From Methylococcales bacterium (lineage in GTDB: Bacteria > Pseudomonadota > Gammaproteobacteria > Methylococcales > Methylomonadaceae): DNA of 49,345 nucleotides. The notes below the pieces were generated by a model. It saw only the letters and a program-made list of their open reading frames with translations, did no database searches and was not told where the DNA came from. Each line of letters starts with the position of its first letter. Position 1 is the first letter of the stretch. Where the stretch lies: contig QVQF01000069.1 in NCBI GenBank assembly GCA_003584895.1, forward strand, positions 1 to 49,345, written 5' to 3'. Below are positions 1-5,880 of this stretch, one piece after another. Made by a program: the position numbers and the translations under genes.

Positions 1-2
1 CT

Positions 3-83
3 ACCAAAGACTTTTTTAAAGGCAAAGTCGGTTTTTACATCGAGAAATTTCATTTGATTAAGCCTAATGTGATCAAAGGTTAG
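3..83 (+). CDS. C-terminal end of an unidentified protein (partial at left edge)
   Basis: Frame 3 is open from the window edge to a TAG at 81-83 and encodes 26 residues, rich in Lys and Phe and ending KPNVIKG. The composition looks like coding sequence, but the piece is too short to assign to a family. It is the only plus-strand candidate before the minus-strand toxin-antitoxin array. It could also be a chance open frame. Confidence 0.25.
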   Translation, partial: TKDFFKGKVGFYIEKFHLIKPNVIKG

Positions 84-136
84 AAACAAAATGGGCAGCC
101 CTATTATAGGGAAAGATATTGATGATGCTATTTAAA

Positions 137-358
137 TCATTCTTCTTTTAAGCCTTTTACAGTGAAGCTTTCTTCGATTTCTTCAATTTTTAAGACGTAA
201 AACTGACACTTGAAAGCTGCACATATCTGGTACAGGCAATTGCTATTTTCATTTTTACTTATAACTCATTGGGGGACTGCAAAGTAACCGCCTGTTTTTG
301 AAGCGCCGCGAAATTCAATTACCTTAGTTTCTTTAAGTTGCTTGAAGCCAGCGCACAA
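137..358 (-). pseudogene. degenerate coding remnant with one in-frame stop
   Basis: On the minus strand, a 74-codon frame from 358 to 137 is broken by a single TGA at 266-268. Before that stop it reads as plausible protein with the segment GASKTGGYFAVPQ. After it the frame continues through an acidic stretch ending VKGLKEE and a TGA. No ATG opens the frame, and upstream stops occur at once, so this looks like decayed sequence rather than a gene. The YFAV part recurs at 3766-3809. I do not recognise the family. Confidence 0.3.
258..302. repeat. left copy of an imperfect direct repeat flanking the MNT/HEPN array
   Basis: This 45-bp stretch matches 3766-3809 at about 36 of 44 positions with one 1-nt gap, in the same orientation. 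Shared blocks include CTTAT, ACTCATTG and GCAAAGTAA. Read on the minus strand, both copies encode a peptide of the form SKTG(G/A)YFAV, so the repeat may be the residue of a duplicated coding end. The array of toxin-antitoxin genes lies exactly between the two copies. Confidence 0.6.
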
Positions 359-395
359 TTATCAATGCATCAATATCAATGACGATGACGATGAG

Positions 396-863
396 TTAAT
401 CTCGCATCTCAACATATCGGGCTTTTATAAGCTGAAAAATACTTTCTAAAGTCGGTTTTACTGCGTAAATGGTATTTAGCGCTTCTGATGCTTGCTTAGG
501 CTCATCTTCATACTGATGAGCGATGTTATTTCTGATTTTTCTAAGCTCTAACCAAGTATTTTTATCTTCTAATAATCCAATCTGTTCAAGTCTATTAAGC
601 GTATCAATAAATGGTTTAGATCTGGGATTTTCTTCTTTTAAAAACTCCAACATCAAGATAAATAGTTTCTCCCCCATTGCATCCTGTAATTTTGCAAATC
701 GAAACAAAAATTGATCGATGTGTTCAACTTCATCATCAGAAAGCTGCTGATATCGACTTACATCTAAAGGCATAAATAATGCCATTTTTGTATATGCATA
801 ACTCATTCTTTGCACATGCTTATCGCATTCAGTAATAAGTTTTTCAATTCTTAGCTTAATCAT
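396..863 (-). CDS. HEPN-domain (HepT-like) putative RNase toxin
   Basis: This 155-residue all-helical protein carries the HEPN signature R-x4-H-x-Y as R111, H116 and Y118 in RNNIAHQYED. In MntA-HepT (type VII) systems this motif forms the RNase centre, and its Tyr is the site of AMPylation by the partner nucleotidyltransferase. The start codon overlaps the end of the upstream MNT gene by 4 nt, the usual layout of such pairs. It resembles the HEPN protein at 1515-1997 (QD-x2-G-x-KL around residues 60-67, then the HEPN motif), which suggests duplication of the module. Family assignment is firm; toxicity is inferred. Confidence 0.82.
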   Translation of the reverse strand: MIKLRIEKLITECDKHVQRMSYAYTKMALFMPLDVSRYQQLSDDEVEHIDQFLFRFAKLQDAMGEKLFILMLEFLKEENPRSKPFIDTLNRLEQIGLLEDKNTWLELRKIRNNIAHQYEDEPKQASEALNTIYAVKPTLESIFQLIKARYVEMRD

Positions 864-1147
864 AAGCGTATTCCGTGCAGTATGGCTTGTTGTTCAATGG
901 CTCGACTTTGATCTTCAGCAAAAACAATATCAATTTTTTGCTCACCCAACTTTTTTTCTAGCTCTACTAGAAGCTTAATTTTATGCGTTAAATCATTGCC
1001 CGCGTTAGTTTTAATATACAAATCGATGTCTCCACCTTTTTTAGTCTCATCTACACGACTACCAAACAAAAACACCTGAACGTCTGAGCCAAAAATATCA
1101 CAGGCCGATTGTTTAATTACGTTGATTTCAAACTCAGTTAAGCGCAT
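860..1147 (-). CDS. MNT-domain minimal nucleotidyltransferase (MntA-like antitoxin)
   Basis: The 95-residue protein has the polymerase beta-type nucleotidyltransferase motif GS-x9-DxD: G29-S30, then GGDIDLYI with D40 and D42. The two Asp residues are the expected metal ligands. Known MntA antitoxins AMPylate the HEPN toxin; here the HEPN gene follows directly with a 4-nt overlap. It is a clear paralogue of the MNT at 2497-2802: both start MRLT and share FLFGSRVD or WLFGSRVD at the same residues. The spacing is x9 rather than the x10 of canonical MntA, so this is probably a different subfamily. Confidence 0.82.
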   Translation of the reverse strand: MRLTEFEINVIKQSACDIFGSDVQVFLFGSRVDETKKGGDIDLYIKTNAGNDLTHKIKLLVELEKKLGEQKIDIVFAEDQSRAIEQQAILHGIRL

Positions 1148-1269
1148 ATAATTTTCAATGTGGATTCAGGATAAGCAATGCCCAATTCATTTGCTACTAC
1201 ACAGACACTTAATCTCATGTCCATAGTTGGAGTATTGGGATCAGAACCTAATATTTTTTCCCTTAATTA

Positions 1270-1511
1270 CTAAATATCACTTTCAGCTAAATCTGTTACT
1301 TCAACTATGGTGGCAATATCTATACCTTTATCAAGCATATTCAAGGCAATTGCTTTTTATGCATTATTTATAACTTGCTCCAACTTTTCTACATCAGCCA
1401 AAGATTGCTTTCGTGTTTCATAAACTAAGTGTTTTTCTTCATCAAACATTCTAGCAACTGTAGCCATTGCTTTTACAATGGCTACAGTTGCTCCAGCATT
1501 AGAGGCAGATT
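1270..1511 (-). pseudogene. C-terminal remnant of an Rpn/PD-(D/E)XK family transposase-like protein
   Basis: The 366-bp gap between two MNT/HEPN modules contains decayed coding sequence on the minus strand. One frame reads MFDEEKHLVYETRKQSLAD and ends in a TAA at 1364-1366. A frameshifted continuation reads IALNMLDKGIDIATIVEVT and stops at 1270-1272. The two parts in this order resemble the tail of Rpn/PDDEXK_2 recombination-promoting nucleases: an 'EEERxLYEAREKAL' helix, then 'AxNMLxxGxDIxTIxxxTGLS'. At least one frameshift and loss of the nuclease domain make it non-functional. Identification is by remembered family pattern only. Confidence 0.5.
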
Positions 1512-1514
1512 AAT

Positions 1515-1997
1515 TTACTGGATTTGTTCAAAAATCTTTGCGTAATTGGCCATACGACTTTGCGTTTCTATTAATAGATTTACACAATGCAAAGCCTGCT
1601 GCAATGCACTTAAAAGAGTACTAGGAGATTCTATATATTCATGAACCAATCGATTTCTAAGTTCACGTAATTCAATCCAAACTTGAGTCGACTCGATCCA
1701 GCCAAATTTTTCTGCACGAAGCAAGTTGTCGAGTTGTGAGCCGGTCTTTTCAAGACTGGAACGTAGCATTGCCGGTAAAAGTTTGTCACCCAACGTATCT
1801 TGCAATCGTCCATAACGAGATACAAAGGCATCAAGCATTTCACTGTGCTCATCGTTGTTATCAAGCGACTCAACCCATTGAAGATCAATAGTAAATGTCC
1901 GAAGCCGATCTGCTGTGCGTTCAAGATAACGTGCTTCTTTTGCTGTAACTCGTATTAATTGAGTTACGATAAACTGATTATTCTGTTGTGTTGTCAT
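1515..1997 (-). CDS. HEPN-domain (HepT-like) putative RNase toxin
   Basis: This 160-residue protein has the HEPN motif R-x4-H-x-Y as R114, H119 and Y121 in RNRLVHEYIES. It shares the middle region LQDTLGDKLL with the 155-residue HEPN protein at 396-863. Its start overlaps the stop of the MNT gene at 1994-2296 by 4 nt, so the two are almost surely co-translated. RNase activity and neutralisation by AMPylation of Y121 are inferred from the MntA-HepT family. Decayed transposase-like sequence follows it downstream. Confidence 0.82.
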   Translation of the reverse strand: MTTQQNNQFIVTQLIRVTAKEARYLERTADRLRTFTIDLQWVESLDNNDEHSEMLDAFVSRYGRLQDTLGDKLLPAMLRSSLEKTGSQLDNLLRAEKFGWIESTQVWIELRELRNRLVHEYIESPSTLLSALQQALHCVNLLIETQSRMANYAKIFEQIQ

Positions 1998-2296
1998 AAT
2001 ACAATCCCATTTTTTAATGCTTGCTCATGAATAGCTAAGGCAGGTTCAAGTGGGTTTTTTATCAGCACATCAACTTTACGGCCACCCAACTTTATGTAAA
2101 GACAAGCGGCCAATTGGCATTCAGCTTGGATACGTTGCGCTAAGGTACGACCCGGCTCGATAAATAAATCAATATCACCGCCTCGCTGACTATCATCAAT
2201 ACGACTGCCAAAAAGACGAACTATAGCTTCAGACCCTAATTGACTGGCGACTTCGTGTTTAATAATCTCGTGGGCTTTATCATCAAGTCGCATCAT
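1994..2296 (-). CDS. MNT-domain minimal nucleotidyltransferase (MntA-like antitoxin)
   Basis: The 100-residue protein has G30-S31, then GGDIDLFI with D41 and D43, a GS-x9-DxD nucleotidyltransferase signature. It pairs with the HEPN gene at 1515-1997 (4-nt overlap). It also overlaps the upstream 66-codon frame by 4 nt, so the run 2802 to 1515 is one tightly packed transcript. The second Met (MMRLD) could be the true start. It is less like the other two x9 MNT proteins, which suggests an independent origin. Confidence 0.82.
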   Translation of the reverse strand: MMRLDDKAHEIIKHEVASQLGSEAIVRLFGSRIDDSQRGGDIDLFIEPGRTLAQRIQAECQLAACLYIKLGGRKVDVLIKNPLEPALAIHEQALKNGIVL

Positions 2297-2493
2297 ATTT
2301 TCCTAGTTACTACGTAATCTATATGACTGCTTTGTTCATCTATCAACAATAGGGCATCCATCTCTAACATAAGTCTTTCTAGCGAAGTCATAGTAGGTTG
2401 ATAACCGAATCTATCGTTCTGGTAGTCTGTGTAGAGCAGTAAAGATGTTGTATTCGCTTCACACATATTGTAATAACAACAAAGATTTATCAT
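2293..2493 (-). CDS. unidentified 66-residue protein between two MNT genes
   Basis: The frame opens with ATG three bases after the stop of the upstream MNT gene and overlaps the next MNT start by 4 nt, so it sits in the operon like a real gene. It has no HEPN R-x4-H motif and no membrane segment. The C-terminal half is acidic and hydrophobic (LERLMLEMDALLLIDEQSSH). An internal Met about 31 residues before the end could also start a short peptide. It occupies the place where the HEPN partner of MNT 2497-2802 would be expected. It may be an unrelated small partner or a relic. Confidence 0.4.
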   Translation of the reverse strand: MINLCCYYNMCEANTTSLLLYTDYQNDRFGYQPTMTSLERLMLEMDALLLIDEQSSHIDYVVTRKI

Positions 2494-2496
2494 TAC

Positions 2497-2802
2497 TCAT
2501 AGCTGAATGCCTGTTTGTTTAGCTATAGTGAAAATTGGAGGCGTATATTTACGAGTAGGATAATCAACCAATACATCTATTTTTTGCTCACCCAGTTTCA
2601 TTTGCAATTTCGTTAAGAAAGCCGGTTCGGCGCTTACAATCGCAGTCACATCGGATTCCTTGGTTTTTATTAATAAATCAATATCTCCACCACGTTTATG
2701 AGCATCTACCCTAGAGCCAAACAACCAAACATTGGCATCATATCCAAAAGTTTCGGCAACGGTAGTTCGTATAGCGGTTTGTTGTTGGGGTGTTAGGCGC
2801 AT
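2497..2802 (-). CDS. MNT-domain minimal nucleotidyltransferase without an adjacent HEPN partner of its own type
   Basis: The 101-residue protein carries WLFGSRVDAHKRGGDIDLLI with G29-S30 and D40/D42, a GS-x9-DxD active site. It is a paralogue of the MNT at 860-1147, which is followed by a HEPN gene; here only the 66-codon unknown follows. It starts 21 nt after the stop of the HEPN gene at 2824-3249. The enzyme looks intact (both Asp and GS present). It may act on a HEPN protein encoded elsewhere in the array. Confidence 0.8.
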   Translation of the reverse strand: MRLTPQQQTAIRTTVAETFGYDANVWLFGSRVDAHKRGGDIDLLIKTKESDVTAIVSAEPAFLTKLQMKLGEQKIDVLVDYPTRKYTPPIFTIAKQTGIQL

Positions 2803-2823
2803 TTTAATGCTTCTTTGTAATGG

Positions 2824-3249
2824 TTAGCTTGATTGTTGTATTGAAATAGGTTGACGTAAAAAATCTACTATAAATTGATAATCTTGTTGTTCTATTAAGG
2901 CAAATACCACTGTCATATCAACATTCATATATTCATGAACAATACGATTACGCAGGCCAACTGCTGCATTCCATTGTTGAAGTTGTGTATCTGTTATCTG
3001 TTTTTTAGCATGCAGACTAGCAAAGCTGTCGTAGGCTGAAACAGGCACTGACTCTCCTGATGCTTTTAATAAATGCTTCGTCTTGCCGATGGCATTTTCA
3101 ATCAAAATTTGCAGTCCGTGTAATGCACCATTTTGCTCCAGTTTACTCAGTGATTGCTTGTTGATTAGTTTTTGCTGCGCGTCTTGTAACAACGCGCTTT
3201 GCTCATCTGCAATACGGCAACATTCTGCATGATATAAATCAAGCCGCAT
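2824..3249 (-). CDS. hepT: HepT toxin (DUF86-like HEPN RNase)
   Basis: The 141-residue helical protein has the canonical HepT motif R-x4-H-x-Y: R100, H105 and Y107 in RNRIVHEYMN. Its length and layout fit the DUF86/HepT family. The gene overlaps the upstream mntA-like gene by 11 nt. In the Shewanella MntA-HepT pair the Tyr of this motif is AMPylated to silence the RNase; Y107 is the equivalent here. This is the most canonical pair of the array and the first transcribed. Confidence 0.85.
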   Translation of the reverse strand: MRLDLYHAECCRIADEQSALLQDAQQKLINKQSLSKLEQNGALHGLQILIENAIGKTKHLLKASGESVPVSAYDSFASLHAKKQITDTQLQQWNAAVGLRNRIVHEYMNVDMTVVFALIEQQDYQFIVDFLRQPISIQQSS

Positions 3250-3643
3250 AACACTGATTCCAATAATATTCTTCTAGATCACGCCAGGTACGTTGTAAGA
3301 AATAATGCCATGCCAATGTCTCTTCGCCTTTAAGTATAAGACCTTCTTCAGCTACTACGGCACGCATGGTGAGTCGTGCATTTGTTAGATCAATCAAGTC
3401 TATTTTGTCTTCTGTTACTTTAAGTAACTGTGCTATGGTTCGTCGTAATGTTTCTGTTTGTGCCAATACTGTCATTATGTTGACTTCTGGCTGACGATGC
3501 CAACGAATTGCAATATCCCAATCACTTTCCGTAAGCGCTTTACCATTAACTTGACTGCCTATCAATATGGCTAACTCTAGCTGTGGAATATTTAATAGGT
3601 ATTGCCTTAAAGCCTCCTCAACTAAATTAAGTTTTGTACGCAT
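3239..3643 (-). CDS. mntA: MntA-type antitoxin nucleotidyltransferase
   Basis: The 134-residue protein carries the exact MntA signature GS-x10-DxD: G29-S30, ten residues, then D41-W-D43. It is longer than the other three MNT proteins here, as expected for MntA paired with HepT. A Shine-Dalgarno-like GGAG lies 6 nt before the ATG. It is the promoter-proximal gene of the minus-strand array. Role: AMPylates and so neutralises HepT (known for the family, inferred here). Confidence 0.85.
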   Translation of the reverse strand: MRTKLNLVEEALRQYLLNIPQLELAILIGSQVNGKALTESDWDIAIRWHRQPEVNIMTVLAQTETLRRTIAQLLKVTEDKIDLIDLTNARLTMRAVVAEEGLILKGEETLAWHYFLQRTWRDLEEYYWNQCYAA

Positions 3644-3765
3644 AATTTCTCCACATAAACATCAAATGCCGCATTATTTGGTGTGTATTGTATGCAAGTT
3701 AAGCGTTAAATACTAATTCATCAATTGAGTATAACCTGTGACGTATATAGTTTGAAAAAATCATT

Positions 3766-3809
3766 CTTATGACTCATTGATGACAGCAAAGTAAGCTCCC
3801 GTTTTAGAA
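3766..3809. repeat. right copy of the direct repeat flanking the MNT/HEPN array
   Basis: This 44-bp stretch matches 258-302 at about 82% in the same orientation. On the minus strand it reads NSKTGAYFAVINES followed by a stop, in a short frame with no start codon. It lies between the mntA promoter region and the ndh promoter. Together with the left copy it marks the outer limits of the toxin-antitoxin island. Confidence 0.6.
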
Positions 3810-3839
3810 TTAATTTTTAGTAATGCAGGTGTACTTAAC

Positions 3840-3845
3840 TATAAT
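3840..3845 (+). promoter_or_regulatory. -10 element, probable ndh promoter
   Basis: A perfect TATAAT lies 33 nt before the ndh ATG. The best -35 candidate is the weak TTTAGT 18 nt upstream. A GAGG about 11 nt before the ATG serves as ribosome-binding site. Only the -10 is convincing. Confidence 0.45.
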
Positions 3846-3878
3846 ACACACAGACACTTTAGATGAGGATCAAAGTCC

Positions 3879-5183
3879 ATGACTATCAATGATGTAAAAC
3901 ATAAAGTAGTGATTGTGGGTGGTGGTGCAGCAGGATTAGAACTGGCAACACATTTAGGGCAACAATTAGGTAGCAAAAACTTAGCGGACATTACTTTAAT
4001 CGATGCGACTTCAACGCATATCTGGAAGCCTTTATTGCATGAAGTGGCTGCGGGGACTTTGGATGAATCAGAGCAAGTTGAATATTTACCACAAGGCTAT
4101 AGGAACCATTTTCATTTTAGATTAGGCAGAATGGAAGGTTTAGATAGATCTAACAAAAAAATCTATGTCAGTCCAACGCTAAGCGACAGTGGTGAAGAAC
4201 TGATTCCTAGTCGTAGCTTTGATTATGATACCTTGGTCATGGCCATTGGTAGCGTCAGCAATACTTTTAATATCAAAGGCGTGGCAGAACATTGTTTATT
4301 TCTGGATACCTCGGCGCAAGCTTTTAAGTTTCAAAAGCAATTATTTGAATCTTATTTAAAAAGCTATATCGGTAAAGACAGCGCGCACATTAAACCACTC
4401 TCTATTGCCATTGTCGGCGCAGGAGCCACGGGGGTTGAGCTTGCAGCGCAATTACACGAAGTCACCAACGTACTGGCACAATATGGTTTAAATGCAGAAA
4501 GCACTGTCAAACTCACCATTATTGAAGCTGCAACACAATTATTACCTGCCTTGCCCATTAGCTTAGCCGCTGCCACTCAACAACAGTTGGTCAATCTAGG
4601 TGTAGATCTTAAAATGGGTAGACGGGTCACAGAAATTAATCAAGCGGGTATCGCCACCCATGACGGTGAATTTATCGATGCTGATTTAAAAGTGTGGGCA
4701 GCCGGTATTAAAGCTCCTGACTGGTTGAAAAATCTGGACGGATTAGAAACTAATGCTATTAATCAATTGCTAGTCGACAGCACCTTAAAAACAAATGACG
4801 ACAACATTTTTGCGATGGGCGATTGTGCAGCCTGCGCTTGGGAAGGCCATAACAGTAACGTTCCACCCAGAGCGCAAGCAGCTCATCAACAAGCTTCAAC
4901 TTTAGCGAAAACCATTAAGCATCGATTAAAGGGCGGAAAACCAGTGGATTTCGTTTATTATGACTACGGATCACTGGTTTCATTGGGTAAATACACCACG
5001 GTCGGTAACTTAATGGGTAATTTAATGGGGACCGTAAGTATCGGTGGTTTTATTGCTAAAGTAGTTTATTTATCACTTTATAAAATGCACCAAGTAGCTA
5101 TCCACGGCTATTTCAGGACAGCTATGTTAACATTGTCGAATGCCTTCCGGCGCAGTGTTTACACTAAAATAAAAATGCACTAA
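3879..5183 (+). CDS. ndh: type II NADH:quinone oxidoreductase (NDH-2)
   Basis: The 434-residue flavoprotein oxidises NADH and passes electrons to quinone without proton pumping, on the inner face of the membrane. It has an N-terminal FAD Rossmann motif VGGGAAGLE (residues 13-21), a second dinucleotide motif VGAGATGVE near residue 180, and the C-terminal FAD site DNIFAMGDCAAC. The stretch WAAGIKAPDWL and the tail LYKMHQVAIHGYF match E. coli Ndh, which is also 434 residues long. The last 50 residues hold the amphipathic membrane-binding part. It appears monocistronic or paired with the next gene (29-nt gap). No CydDC-type or other respiratory neighbours are present. Confidence 0.95.
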   Translation: MTINDVKHKVVIVGGGAAGLELATHLGQQLGSKNLADITLIDATSTHIWKPLLHEVAAGTLDESEQVEYLPQGYRNHFHFRLGRMEGLDRSNKKIYVSPTLSDSGEELIPSRSFDYDTLVMAIGSVSNTFNIKGVAEHCLFLDTSAQAFKFQKQLFESYLKSYIGKDSAHIKPLSIAIVGAGATGVELAAQLHEVTNVLAQYGLNAESTVKLTIIEAATQLLPALPISLAAATQQQLVNLGVDLKMGRRVTEINQAGIATHDGEFIDADLKVWAAGIKAPDWLKNLDGLETNAINQLLVDSTLKTNDDNIFAMGDCAACAWEGHNSNVPPRAQAAHQQASTLAKTIKHRLKGGKPVDFVYYDYGSLVSLGKYTTVGNLMGNLMGTVSIGGFIAKVVYLSLYKMHQVAIHGYFRTAMLTLSNAFRRSVYTKIKMH

Positions 5184-5212
5184 AACCTTTAAACTACAAT
5201 AAGACTAATAAT

Positions 5213-5743
5213 ATGTTTGAAATAGAATACGAATTTGGCGAAGAAGATTTGATTAACTTTAATTCAGCGCGCTATATGAAGACTGAAGCCTATCAAAATG
5301 ACCAACGAATGAATCGTTTGATTGTGCCTGGTGTGATGACACTGATCAGCGCCTTTTATTACTTTTACTATCTAGACCTGACTACCGCTGCCTATATCGT
5401 GATAATAGCAGCACTTTGGTCATTTCTTGTTCCTAAAACGGCACTGTCACGTTGGCAACAAAAGTTACTTAAATCATATACCGCTAAAGAAAAAAGCAAT
5501 ATATTTGGCACTTATCAATTAAGTATAGATCCATCTGACCCCACTCATTTATTAGAAAAATCACCTAGTGGCAAGCATAAAATGGCTTGGGCTGAATTAG
5601 TTAGAGTCGAATATGGCAAACGCTATGTTTATATTTATATCGATTTAACGACTGCCTTGGTTATTCCTGTTGATAAGGTAAAAAGAGGCGACCTAGAAGC
5701 ATTTGCCGAACAAGCAGAAAAGATGATTGAGCGGTTTGCTTAA
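5213..5743 (+). CDS. YcxB-like membrane protein, function unknown
   Basis: The 176-residue protein has two adjacent hydrophobic segments at about residues 42-58 and 62-75, then a soluble C-terminal domain with MAWAELVRVEYGKRYVYIYI. This two-helix plus beta-domain layout fits the YcxB-like family (a remembered pattern). It starts 29 nt after ndh in the same direction, and a REP-like palindrome follows directly. A role tied to NDH-2 is possible only by position. Confidence 0.6.
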   Translation: MFEIEYEFGEEDLINFNSARYMKTEAYQNDQRMNRLIVPGVMTLISAFYYFYYLDLTTAAYIVIIAALWSFLVPKTALSRWQQKLLKSYTAKEKSNIFGTYQLSIDPSDPTHLLEKSPSGKHKMAWAELVRVEYGKRYVYIYIDLTTALVIPVDKVKRGDLEAFAEQAEKMIERFA

Positions 5744-5755
5744 GGAAATAGCTCT

Positions 5756-5829
5756 GTAGGTCGGGTTAGCTATAGCGTAACCCGACAAATCTTGCAATGT
5801 TGGGTTACGCTATCGCTAACCCAACCTAC
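5756..5829. repeat. REP/BIME-like double palindrome
   Basis: Two related hairpins lie head to head. The left runs GTCGGGTTAGC-TAT-AGCGTAACCCGAC at 5760-5786. The right runs GTTGGGTTACGC to GCTAACCCAAC from 5799 to 5825. Together they form one long inverted repeat starting GTAGG and ending CCTAC. The GGGTTA/TAACCC core is shared with 31313-31336, and the GTCGGG/CCCGAC core with 21383-21419. It lies between two same-strand genes and could act as an mRNA-stabilising hairpin or weak terminator. Such elements are usually mobilised by RAYT transposases, none of which is in this window. Confidence 0.8.
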
Positions 5830-5880
5830 CTTTGCTTTAGCCTTTCGCCTTTTTACTTTCGCCTTTTACCTTAAACACCC

